Positions 37,109 through 48,093 of a DNA stretch of 64,000 nucleotides are shown here, piece by piece. Origin of the DNA: Tamarix chinensis (Eukaryota; Streptophyta; Magnoliopsida; Caryophyllales; Tamaricaceae); contig CM060175.1 of the NCBI GenBank assembly GCA_030549775.1, positions 78,524,245 through 78,588,244 of the forward strand, written 5' to 3'. A program made the position numbers and the translations under genes. Numbering within the stretch: position 1 is the stretch's first letter; the number at the start of each line of letters is the position of its first letter. The notes below the pieces were generated by a model. It worked only from the letters and a program-made list of their open reading frames with translations, was not told the origin of the DNA and did not search any database.

Positions 37109-40100
37109 TCACCCTCTCAACCAGGTGTTTCGGTACGAGGAGTTGTCTCGCAGAGAAGCATCATGGGGTTTGTATTCCATCACATAGTTGTGGGGAAGTT
37201 TCAAGTGCCTTTTGATTGCATCTCTTAGACCCATTACAGCCTGTGCAGAGGAACAAAATTTAGACAATCTTCCTGAATATCCTGATATACAACAATCACA
37301 GTGGAGGAGAGAGACATTTGCAATTTGCAAAAGAGAAGCCAATAACCTTATGATCAGATGCATCACGATTCCAGACACTCAGAATATCCTCACTAAAACG
37401 GATGCTAAGGACTGCACCACAAATGTTATCACCGTAATCCAACTGGTCCCCGACCAATGCTAACACCTGCATGCAAAAACCAAGTCATTGTGCCATTTTT
37501 TACAAGCCGCAGGAACATGAGGCACCCCCCCCGGGGCCGGGGGGCTTGTTAAAAAATCTTCCAAATCAACGGAACAACGTTTAGCCGCACAAAAAAAAAA
37601 GAAGCCAGAGAGGCCACAACAAACAGAAGCTGAAAAGGTAGGGGTGGCATAATTCCTATCCATTTCTTCCTCCCTAACAACTGAGGGCCTAGCAGAGTCC
37701 CGATGAAGGAACACAAGAAAAATTCCGTTTTAGGCCTAAAATCAAAACCTGTGCTGAATTCCAAGACCAACCAAACCCTTATCATCAATGGGAATGGTGC
37801 CCCAATGCCCATTCAAACAGTATGCATTATTACATACAATAAAATAGGAAAAGGTGATGTTAAAATCTAATGGGCGTCCTCCTTTCTAGTTCTCCTTTTC
37901 CTTTTACTTCTCTTCCTCAAAGAACCAACAGGTCAACCCCATATCCCAAATACTTCATAGTAATTTATCTGAAAATGAGCCATCTTTCATGGCGAATGGC
38001 AGATGCAAATGAATTCTTCATGCTTCTATCTTTCTCCTCTAACATGCAATTCAATATAATTGAGAGTACATGCACTGAAAATCAGCTCTCGAGGAATCAC
38101 TGGGTGAGTAATGAAGACTTGCTAGACAATCATCAAAAGTTCTTCAAAATTCAGTCAAACAAAACTCACATATTGAATTGAAATTTGCTATTTTTCCATT
38201 GATAGGTAATATATTATCCCTTGGCAGCAAAAGGAATAAAATAGACATAAAGTCATAAACTAAATAAAACATAAGACAGCAGTATAGCAGTGGCAGTCAA
38301 AATTGACAAAAACATAAAATAACAAAGTTAACACCACTTACCAGATCCTCCCAGAAGCGCCCTGAAACAGCTTTTTTGAATCTGATGATCCATTTACCAC
38401 CATTACAATTTGCAGTATCCTGTCCATACACAGCCATGTTTCAGTCAGGATATCTGAGAAAACAAATCTTATTAGGGCACATGTGATGGGGTCGACCAGG
38501 GTAAACATATAAATTCACACACAGGTAAATTGGGTTAAATGTTATTTGGATAATATTAATCTAACCTTGCTCAAAGTAGTTTTAATTCTGTTTAGATTGA
38601 AGTGAATAAAGATTAAAAAATAAAATAAACAACATTTATATCTCATGGAAGAGGTATTAGGGTTGGAAAAATAGAAGGGTAATTCTGTCCAGCCAAGTAT
38701 AAACTTCATTTAATTTTTCACCTTCACCTCCATTAACCCCTAAAAATGAGGTGACAAAAATAAGGTTAATGGGGGTGCATGGAGGGGAATGGTTAACCTC
38801 AATTAACCCAAATGAAACTTTAAAAATCAGTTCCCAAATGGAGTGAACAGAGGTGAATGAATTCACCCCAAACCAAAGGAGCACAAAATGACACATTAGC
38901 TCGAACACATTCAGAATGAAACATGCCTACCTCCCAAAGTGGACGAATACCATCCTTGAATAAATGTACATCCGTTGGACTTGGCAATGATGAAACCCGG
39001 TCAAGATGACAGTAACAGACCCAAAAACCTTCAGCCTAAAAGACAGAAGCTACACCATGTCACACAGATGTAACACGTACTCAAAATGAAAACGCAAAGG
39101 TCAATATAGATAGTAATCTTACCGTACTGAAATCCACAATCTTCTTTATGTTATCTTCGTATGAAGTTTGGTTTCTAACTCCAGGTGTTCGACGCGTGTA
39201 CCAAAACACAAACTTGTGCTGCATAAAATTATGATGGACAAACTTGAGAGTTGATAACAGACTCAAACCAACAGCATCCGACAAAATTCATCAAATGTAG
39301 ACATGTGCTCACATATGGGAAAAGAAGAATGGGGTATTCTAATGAGGATAAAACTACCAAAACACCGGTAACTAGGAAGAAACAAACTGAAAGGCTGAAA
39401 AAAAAAGGACAAAAAAAAAAGAGCTGAATCCTCAACAGCCACAAAAATGTAAGATAGAAAAATGCCCAGTCCATTTGTTAGGATTATGTTAGTAATAAAG
39501 TTAGCAAAGTTAAGGATATATGGGATAATGTCAACTATGGAATTGATTAGTCAAAAGAGGTGAGAATGAAAGTTTGTGAGGGAGTTAGATAATTTGGTAA
39601 AGGGTTATGGGGAGATTGTTAGTAGTCTGTTATGAGTATATAGTGGATTATTCTAGATATATTATAGGGCTGTAAATAGGAGGAAAGGGTAGGAAGGAGA
39701 GGGCATGATGTTTATTCAAGATCCCAGCAGAATTGGGAGGTCTTCAAGTCCTTGAACTCTTGGAAGTTGTGTTTTTCATTTCTATCTTCATTTATCAATG
39801 GCAACCTTTCTCTCTATTCCTCTCAGATTGCTCTTACTTTCAATTTCATGTTTTTCTTTTTCCTTTTTTTCACCTTTGCTGGACTGCTTGTTCTGTGGCA
39901 GAGGGTATTGACCATACAAAAAACATAAGAGACGTCTCGGATATTGAGGGTCCTAATACGCTATCTTAGTGAAATGAGATAAGAGAAAAAAAAAAACCAC
40001 ATATATGCCAATATTTATCGATATTGACGGATATTTAACAAAAGAAAATGAAAATTCAAACCACAACAACTGCAACACCTTATACCGCAACACCAAAACT

Positions 40101-43100
40101 ACACTTTTATTGCATGTTATCTGTTATTGACAGGAATACCATTGTCCAATCAACTGGTATCAGAGCTCAGATCCTATGGTAGATTACGATGATCCAATGC
40201 ATGCAAGCTTGGATCAAATGTTTGACACGATGGAGCGCATTAATGTATTACTTGATACCTATGTGTTACCAAGAGGCATTATACTACAATCCAGGAATCT
40301 AGTTGCTACACCAAAGATCTATGACACCAGAGAGAGAGGTAGACAGATAACCCACAATAGCACACAAAGTGAGCTCAAGTGACAACGCGGAGAACCTTCA
40401 GATTGGCTTCACCATGAATCCCATGGTAGAGCCAAAGAAGCTAGGAGCAACAGTAAGAATGGAGGAGAGGTCTGTTAGATGGTTGTACTGAGGACCAAAA
40501 TTGTGGTTCAGGAACCAGGGATGAACACTGGACAATTATATAATGTTGGGGGCACTGCTGCACACAAGCTAGCCGATGAAGGGTCGAGGAGTTCAAATGA
40601 ATAGAGAAGGAAAGAGGAAGGTCTGGCACCCTTAGTGTTGATGCAGTAGAGAAGGAAGTGGATGAAGCAAGAAAAGAAAGAATTGAGAAGCAGATTGAAA
40701 TCTGATGCAAGACTAATGTGAAATTACAAATAGTTGCTGCTGTAGATAAGATGAAAATTCTGCCCAAAGGATATTGGTAACATTTGGGCCTCCACTCGTT
40801 GGATGTTGTATACAGAGCAGGTTCCTTCAGCATGGTTGAATTTTGTCTTATGTGGGTTAGTTACAAACATTACAGCCTCTCCTTTTAGCTGAAGCACTCA
40901 ATATTACCCTTGTTACAAGCATGGGCCTGTGTCTATGCGAGTTCTAGGAAGCTCCACTGGACATGGTCTAGAATCAACTGCTCTTTCAGTACATGCCCCA
41001 AGTGGTGCCATCATATCTGTTTGCTGGTTGGGTCAGAATTGAGGTTTGTTGGATGAGAGTGGTACTCCTGCTGGTGATAAGTTTGGAGCTGCAGTTAAGT
41101 TCAAAGATCAAGCTGAAAGCAGCCAATAATGCAACAGAATCTCCAAGATATTTTCCTGGAAACTGGAGCACTTACAGAATTCGACGCTGCCATAATCTTA
41201 ATGTTTCTATTGGAGCTGCAGCAGTTGTTTCCAATCTGGTTTTAGTGCTGATATGGGGAGGTTATTAGTAGTCTGTTATAAGTATGTAATGAATTATTCT
41301 AGATATTATTACAGGGCTAGGAGGAAGGGATAGCAAGGAAAGGGGTGATATTTTTTCAGGATCGCAGAACCTCGAACCCCTAAAAGTTGTATCATCATTT
41401 ATCAATGACAACCTCTCTTTTCCCCTCAGATTTCTCTTACTTCTGCTTCTTTCTCTCTGTTGGACTGCTTGTTCCGTGGCAGTGAGAACTGACAGAAACC
41501 CAGCTCTGGTACAATTCTTATGACTGAACTTACCCCCAAAAGAGGGTGCCCTTGGGCCTTATAAACTAGTAACCAATCCCATAGTTGACCACTGTGGGAT
41601 CATAACACTATCAAGCATGGTTTGAAATTTCAGTTCCATGGAATATGGGCATGTATAACACTTACCATCCTAATTTTGAAAACAAGACTTGATGTATCTC
41701 TAGATATTGATCCTTGAACTATCGGTTAACAACCAGACAGCTAAACAGTTGGTACATTTTTTACATTTGAAAGTACTCCTTTCTGCTTATCAAATATCCA
41801 AAATATTCAAACAGAAATTTCTCGCTGTAACTGGAACATATATCTAGCCAGGTTTTCAACCAGATTATTCAAACCCATTAGATAATGAGGAAGTAGGAAT
41901 ATCGGTTGGTCGAGTTATTGTACTATATTTGGAACATGTTATACTATATTTGGAGCTTATTGTACCTTGTATACGAGTATTAAGAACGTATTGTGTATTG
42001 TATTGTACTTTAGTTGAAAATATTAAGTGTTTTGTAGTCAGTTTTTATTATTCTACTCCAATTTTATACTTCTTATTTTGAATATTGGTGAAGTCAGATT
42101 TTTTTGAAAATATTTGATATCCAATTTGGTTTTTCAATATCCAATCAGACATATACTGGTTTTGCACACGCCCAACTTAATATGTCAACCAATATGGAAA
42201 TTCTGCTTATGATTCACACTCAATCATCAAAGATATGGCTAACAGTCAAATAACGTGTTTTAATAAGTATCTAAAAGGAACCCTAAATCAGCCAGTTGCA
42301 ATTCTGAGGCACTTACTAAATCCACAGGCCCATTGAAGCCCAGGGGCAAGGTCAGCCCTTGCACAGGCCCCTAATTTGGAAGGATCTCATATACTATTAG
42401 CAGCAAATATACTATGTAAACCATGCAAGGCTCATTGGATAAGGTTCCCTTTTATAACTAGCAGGTTCCCTGAGTTCTGCATCTTATACCCATTGCATTG
42501 ATCCACTACAATACAGACCACGCCTATAGGCTATAGTAGTGTGTGCACATGTGCCTGATTTATATTTTTTAAATAGAAGTTTTTACATCTTCGATTTCAT
42601 TTAGTCACTCTAACATAAGTTTTTTTAGTTTTTTCTTGTTAATTTAATCAATTCCACGCTTATCATAATATAATTCAAAATTTTTACTTGATTTTCCTAA
42701 ATGCTCTTAAGTCAACTAATAACTGTTTGACCTCTAATTTTCTGTTCGATGATTGAATTATAATTCACACTTTATTTAGTGCTAAAACTTATATTCAGTT
42801 ATATATTTAATAAACCACCAATTAGATAAAGAATGATAAAGAAATTCGAATAAATAGTCATGATATAATTTGAAACTCGACTGTTGGATATAGTTAAACT
42901 AATCTTAAAATAAATTATCCAATGTCATTCATATACTGTATTATCTGGTGCGTTCATATAATATATCAGACAGAATATATGGTGCTTATAAAATTTTAAT
43001 TTCACCACTGGACATATATATTATTAATATGTATGTTTTTACACTCAGGTTAGAATGATTGAATCTTTTAAATAAAAGTTAGTATTAGAATGTTTTTGGT

Positions 43101-45860
43101 AACAATTTTTTGAGATTCATAACGAGTTTTTTATTTGTTCTATATTAGTAAGAAAATAATTATAATATAATTATCTTATGAAATATATTTTGTGTTATGA
43201 TACTTATATCTTTTTAAAAATTTAAAAAGCCTAAATTTTAATTTTAGTATAGCCGCTTTCCTCCCAAAAAAACATTAGATGGCCCCATAAATCCATAAGT
43301 ATGAAGCTCATAATACAATCTGGTTCACTTTCAAGTGCAATATCTAGCATGTTTCTTCCTTCACACCATCTACCGTGCATTACAAACACTTATTTCAACA
43401 AGGTTACACTTCTAGACCTATTCCAAGAATCCACAGGAAAAATAAAAAAACGATCGCCAAATTATGATATGGTTTGTCAATGGCAAGAATGTGTCAAAAG
43501 GGCCTCTATTGAAGCATATATTAAGGAAATGGAGGAATTATTTTCATAGCATTGTTGAAATTTGATGCATCAGTTCTGGTACCATTAAATACCTATCAGG
43601 TTTTTACATATTATTCAAACCCTTGAACATAATTTGATAGCTACTCGGTAAAAATTAACATGTATATCTAATTGATACAAAATGAATTTGGCACACCATT
43701 TGTTAAACATGCGCCACAGACACCTTGAATTTAAAACTTCACTGGCACCATTAACAAATATAATCCCTTCCGAGACAGACAACACTTAAATAAAATAAGC
43801 AAAAATTTTAAAAGAGAGTATCAGATCAACTAAACTGATCACAAGGCTCACAAATTGCAACTACAAGTTGAGCCTCCTTTTTTTTTGGTGTGTTCTTTCT
43901 GCTTTTGATGCTAATTCATTAATATACTCCAAGATGGTACTACATCCAAAACAATTATGCAGGCCAACTTCAACCAGTACTAAGAAGGTGTGGAGTTACT
44001 AGGAGGTGTCTGTTCTCCAATTAGGAGTGCAATTGTGGAGTTACGAAGCTATGAAAAGGGTGTGCTTCCTATAAGATATTTAGGGTTCTTTTGGCATCTC
44101 ATGAGCTTACTATGGGATTTATCAAGTTCCCATCGAAAAAATTCTTGCTCAGGTACAACATTTAATTTTTGGTGCTCCCTGTTCTTAATTCTTCACCAGT
44201 CAGCAGATCTTATAGCTTATAGTTGGGCTCTGGGTGATGTGAACAGTAGGAAATGCCCAGTACCATGGCGGGCCATGTGTCTACACGGGGAAGAAGAGAT
44301 CTTGGAATTCAAAGAACCTTTTGTCTACAAATAAAGCATCCCTATGTAAGTTTTTGTTTGATTTTCATGTTGGAACCCTTCAGCCTGGGTGTCTCAGATT
44401 AGAGAGCCTCCGGCCCTCCGATCAAGGATCCCTCCTTATGGTTGGTAAGGAGGAAGGGAGCAAGCTGGATCGTAATACTATCTATGATGTTCCTCACCCA
44501 CCTGAGGCTAAAGTGGGCTGCTCCAGAGTGGCATACACATATCATTCCAAAATGCTCCTTATCTCCTAGATTGCAATCCTCGAAAGGCTAGCAAACAGGG
44601 GAAGGCAGGTTAGGATGGTTTTCTTGCAAGAAGACTCGTGTTGCTTTCCCCACAATGCAGTTGAAACTCATAAACATTTATTTTTTGCATGTCCATTGAC
44701 ATAAATGCTTTTGAACACAGTCATGAGACAGCCACACTTCCTTGGCTCGATGCTCTGTTTGAAACAAGAAGGAAGCAGAGAAGAGTATGTAAAATGCAGT
44801 CTACTACTGTGTGTACATATACATAAGATGTTTGGCAAGCAAGAAATGCCTTGATCTTTAGATGTGAAGCAAATGATCTAAATATCATCAAGAAATGCCT
44901 TAATTTTGGGAAGTTTAAAGATTTGGTAGAGTAGAATTTCTTTATGTAACAACAGGAGAAATCAAATCATTCTTGAATGGTTCCATTTGCTTGTGGAGAT
45001 GGATTAGATAATTAGAAAGTGTGGAGTTGTGGAATTGTGCAACTGTACTAGTTAGGAAGTCTTGTTCTTCTAGTACAGCGAGTCACTTACACATTTTGAT
45101 CATATATATTCACATTTAATCAAACAAAGGGATAAAAATAAAGACCTGTTAACTGGATCAATCAACAGCACTATATCATATTATCCTGAACTTAATTTTC
45201 ACGAGAGAGAATTTCTCGAGGGCTGGAGAGCATGCAAAATTACAAAGACAAGAATTTTCACCAGCAGAATTTAAGTTCAGCCTCATAAAACCGAAATAAA
45301 GATCCAGTGTGTGGAGGGGGGGGAAAAAAGAATAAAAATCTCCTAGCAAAGTAGCAAACATAATTGCAAGAAACCCTTATTAGTGATCAATTAGATAGAT
45401 CAGCGCATCGACTACAAGAGAGCACACTTCAGGATAAGTATCCAACAGGAAATTACTTCAAACCAAAATTATGTCCGCTGTTTGAAACAGTAAGTATTTC
45501 ATATCCACATAGATTTCAAACAGAACTCCAAAACTTGTCAGAAAAAATTAACGTGCTCTCACTTTCAGAACTTCAAAATTTAATCGACATTGAATTAAAA
45601 AAAATAGTAAATGAAAAGGAACAATCGAGGTAGCAACAGCTGCAGAAACGAGGTGTAGAAGAGAACTGGAAGGAAACCTTGAGGGGGTGAAGACCGGCTT
45701 TGAGTTCTCGAGCTTGACGTTCACGATCTTCGGCTTCTTTTTCCGCCAAAGATTGATCGGAAAGTAATTGATTGGTATTACTGTTTTCAAAGTTCTTGGT
45801 CTCAGTTTCCTTTTTCTCTACAACATCCATCCCACTCGTTTTACGTTTTCCTTCGCTCAA
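37109..45860 (-). CDS. nCBP: Novel cap-binding protein nCBP (eIF4E family, 4EHP type), six exons
   Basis: Exons 45860-45678, 39218-39123, 39035-38931, 38419-38342, 37466-37347 and 37240-37109 join in phase 0, all GT-AG, to 237 aa (the Arabidopsis protein is about 220). It binds the 5' m7G cap of mRNA and acts in translation control. Visible marks: HKFVFWYTRRTPGVRNQTSY (62-81), where Tyr81 takes the place of eIF4E Trp56 as in animal 4EHP; EGFWVCYCHL with Trp98 of the eIF4G/4E-BP-binding surface; FKDGIRPLWE with cap-binding Trp127-Glu128; CNGGKWIIRF; CGAVLSIRF; SVWNRDASDHK with Trp186; and the C-terminus DNSSYRNTWLRG. The first 60 residues are variable and charged, so the start codon rests on being the only upstream Met in frame with exon 2. 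Intron 1 is 6459 bp and full of transposon remnants. The family call is very secure. Confidence 0.95.
37525..37547. other. Self-complementary GC tract in nCBP intron 5
   Basis: A run of eight or nine C is followed by GGGGCCGGGGGG, able to fold into a strong hairpin or a G-rich structure, inside an otherwise AT-rich intron (37467-38341). Confidence 0.6.
38530..38880. mobile_element. MITE-like element, family C copy 1, in nCBP intron 3
   Basis: Shares with 46165-46532 the blocks AAATGTTATTTGGATAATAT, TGTTTAGATTGAAGTGAATA and GAGGTGAATGAATTCACC. The right end, read inverted, is CTTTGGTTTGGGGTGAATTC. It lies in intron 3 (38420-38930). The left end is unclear; no transposase. Confidence 0.55.
39476..41515 (+). 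mobile_element. Truncated non-autonomous LTR retrotransposon in nCBP intron 1
   Basis: The 5' LTR (39476-40152) starts TGTTAGGATTATG and is followed after two bases by TGGTATCAGAGC (40155-40166), the primer-binding site complementary to initiator tRNA-Met. The 3' LTR copy (about 41250-41515) repeats GGGGAG(A/G)TT(G/A)TTAGTAGTC, TTCTAGATAT, TTTATCAATG and GGACTGCTTGTTC(T/C)GTGG but lacks the first 130 or so bases. Only about 1.1 kb lies between. A 68-aa frame at 40176-40382 opens MVDYDDPMHASLDQMFDTME, at the place where gag should begin, but no domain is recognisable. It is opposite in orientation to the host gene. Confidence 0.75.
39913..40124. mobile_element. 212-bp insertion inside that 5' LTR
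   Basis: Compared with the 3' LTR, the 5' LTR has extra sequence bounded by a direct TATTGAC (39906-39912 and 40125-40131). A 7-bp target duplication would fit several transposon classes. The insert has no clear terminal inverted repeats or coding capacity, so its class is unknown. Confidence 0.45.
43990..44760 (+). pseudogene. LINE ORF2 remnant in nCBP intron 1
   Basis: The 43990-44334 frame contains KGVLPIRYLGF, the motif after the RT palm in plant L1 elements. The 44321-44569 frame and its continuation lead to GRQVRMVFLQEDSCCFPHNA and VETHKHLFFACPLT, the C-x-x-C/H-x-x-x-F-x-C zinc-binding region. Frameshifts and stops separate the parts. It is antisense to nCBP. Confidence 0.7.
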
Positions 45861-46097
45861 CCCTAGTCTCTATCGCCTGCACCGTAGAAGGTCGGAGAAA
45901 CGGGGGAACGCAAGACCAAAAACTGAGACCCGAGCCTTTCGTGCTAGTAGGCAGTACGTCCACGCAACGTTTTGTAGTCTTTCGTGCTGACGATTATCTA
46001 TCATTTTGGAAAACAAAAAATTATTCCATGGAAAACAACAAGAGTTACCTATTCTATCCTTTGTTTATGGTTACTACAACGAATTATCTATCATTAT

Positions 46098-46532
46098 TGT
46101 TGGTTTAAATTAGGATAAATTAGGACGAATGTATAAATTAACAATCAACCTAGGTAAAAGAAATAAAAGTAAATAGAAATAAATACTTTTAAATATTATT
46201 TGAATAAAATTAATCTAATTTAGATGAATTAGAGAAAATATTATTTTAATTTCGTTTAGATTAAGATGAATAAATATTTAAAATAAAATAAATGATACTT
46301 ATACCTAAAATTTCTTCTATAAAATATATTAAGGGAGGATACTTTTTTCCAATTAGAAAACAAAAAATATTTATTTTTTTTACCCTTATTACCGTCCAAA
46401 TTGGAGGTTAATAAAAGTGAGTGAATAAAGGGAAAAATTTAACCCTCATTAACCTAGATGGAATTTCTATTTTTTTATCCACACAGGGTAAATAGAGGTG
46501 AATCAATTAATTCACTACAAATCAAACAAGCC
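46098..46532. mobile_element. MITE-like element, family C copy 2, upstream of nCBP
   Basis: Left TTGTTGGTTTAAATTAGG and inverted right CTTGTTTGATTTGTAGTG are imperfect terminal repeats. The internal sequence aligns with 38530-38880. It lies about 240 bases upstream of the nCBP ATG, next to its promoter. Confidence 0.55.
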
Positions 46533-46676
46533 ATTAATTCATTATCTACCCCTTGTACAATTTCCTATCAACCAAAGCTACTTGCCCTCCCTGCCTCCCA
46601 TTAGCTTTGTATTTTCCCTCCCAACCTATTAGTTTTATCCTCTCCGTCACAATACCCAACTTCAAGGTATCATCAA

Positions 46677-46972
46677 TGTAATACCCCCAATTTAAGCGGA
46701 CTGTTATAAATGATGGATATGACTAATTATATCAATATGTTATAATATTATTTTAGTAATTTCATCCTAATAACTCCACGGTTAAGCACGAAATAATTTT
46801 TAGGATAGGTGACCCTCTTGAAAAGTTTTAATTTTTTTTAAATATCTCAGGAAGTGCGTGAGTGGAGACAAAATACTCTGAAAGAATTCATGTTGATCAG
46901 TTAGGTCAATCGATTAATTCAAATGTATTCTAAGGTGACTTCCATATGGTTGTATCAACTTTGAGTATTCCA
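46677..46972 (+). repeat. Cassandra 5' LTR with 5S rRNA-like domain
   Basis: Starts TGTAATACCCCC. The 5S-like part at about 46761-46830 has ACTCCACGGTTAAGCACG and AGGATAGGTGACCCTCTTG, matching the second half of plant 5S rRNA including the internal promoter C-box region (AGGATGGGTGACC). About ten bases are missing between the two blocks compared with the 3' LTR. Confidence 0.85.
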
Positions 46973-47118
46973 AATGGTATCAGAGTGAAACCATAACCAT
47001 GGGCTGGGCTTGGATGAATCAGGCAGCTGCCTAACAGGACAATTCTCAGGATAAACTGTATGGAGATAGTTAGTGGTCAAAGCGCAACAAAGATGTTGCT
47101 TTTTTTGAGTGGGGTGAA

Positions 47119-47401
47119 TATAATATCCCCAATTTGAGTGAAGTGTTATAAGAACTAATATGGCTAATTATATCAACGTGGTATAACATACTTTTGATGA
47201 TTTTGTTCTAAGAGCTTCACAATCAAGCGTGTTTGTCATGGAATAAGTTTTAGGATGGGTAATTCTCTTAGAAAGTTCCAAAAAAAATTGAAAGTATATC
47301 AAAAAGTGTGTGAGTGATAACAAAGTGCGCTAAAAAGACTCATATTGATCTATGGAGTCAGTTGATCAATCTAAATGGTCTTATCCACTTGGGGTCTTAC
47401 A
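47119..47401 (+). repeat. Cassandra 3' LTR with 5S rRNA-like domain
   Basis: Starts TATAATATCCCC (first G lost) and ends GGGTCTTACA. The 5S-like part (about 47205-47280) reads AGAGCTTCACAATCAAGCGT and TTTTAGGATGGGTAATTCTC. It keeps the spacing of true 5S rRNA better than the 5' LTR but has a damaged C box. Confidence 0.85.
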
Positions 47402-48090
47402 ATTAATCTCCACTTAATTTTAGCATGAATTCATTGATGTGCGGTGTAATTTAGGCCAATTAAGTTGTAATTCTGGTGTTTTAGTGTAAATCCATACAGC
47501 TCGAGCTAGTGGATTGTCAGAAGCTTAATCGATCAAAATGGGATCATGATGACGACAAATTGTACCTATAGGGGAGTGATAACTTTCACTAGGGGAGAGA
47601 AAGGATCTCACACTACTCTGCCCCAAGGGAGTGATATATTGCATCGTAACCTTCAGCCAAGAGTAACTAGATTTGATGTCACTCTTCTTCTTCTTTTCAT
47701 TTCCTTTCTCATTCTTCCTTACATGTATATGCCTTTTGCTTTTTCTTTTACTTCCACATGCAAGTAAGGTCTTCACATAGATATCCTCAAGCAAGGTCCT
47801 CATCAATTGGGGGGGGGGATGATGGGATTAACATAGGTTGCAGTCAATATGTTATCCTCGAATATTATGCTCTACAATCCAAATATTAGATCTATAGTAC
47901 AATTCAACACTACTCTTGTAGCTACTAGCACATGCACTCCGAGCTACAATATTTTCATGCGGCTAAGTTTTTGTAACAATCCCTATTTTCACAAACTTAT
48001 TTTATCTATAAAAAAAGTTTTATGAAATTTGAAAACAGAAATATAAGGTTTTACACTACATTCAACGTAAAAAGATATTCTCTATACCCC
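47402..48090. other. Gene-free interval, unidentified
   Basis: Contains a run of ten G at about 47809-47818 and overlapping 70-90 aa frames on both strands (47525-47806) with no family motif. It may be retrotransposon leader sequence, but I cannot show it. Confidence 0.35.
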
Positions 48091-48093
48091 ATC

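Larger units (their letters stand above)
46677..47401 (+). mobile_element. Cassandra TRIM retrotransposon, 725 bp
   Basis: Two direct LTRs (46677-46972 and 47119-47401) flank a 146-base interior that starts with the tRNA-Met primer-binding site TGGTATCAGAG (46975-46985) and ends with the purine tract GAGTGGGGTGAA. Both LTRs carry a 5S rRNA-like domain, the hallmark of Cassandra elements. There is no coding capacity; such elements move with proteins of other retrotransposons. Flanks ATCAA and ATTAA fit a 5-bp target duplication with one change. Confidence 0.88.

Noticed and set aside
37460..38181. Frames of 84-103 aa within nCBP introns
   Set aside because: They fall between well-defined exons, have no motif and are interrupted by splice sites of the host gene.
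42400..42570. Possible tRNA-derived SINE (GGCTCATTGGATAAGG then GGTTCCCTGAGTTC)
   Set aside because: B-box match is poor and there is no tail or target duplication.
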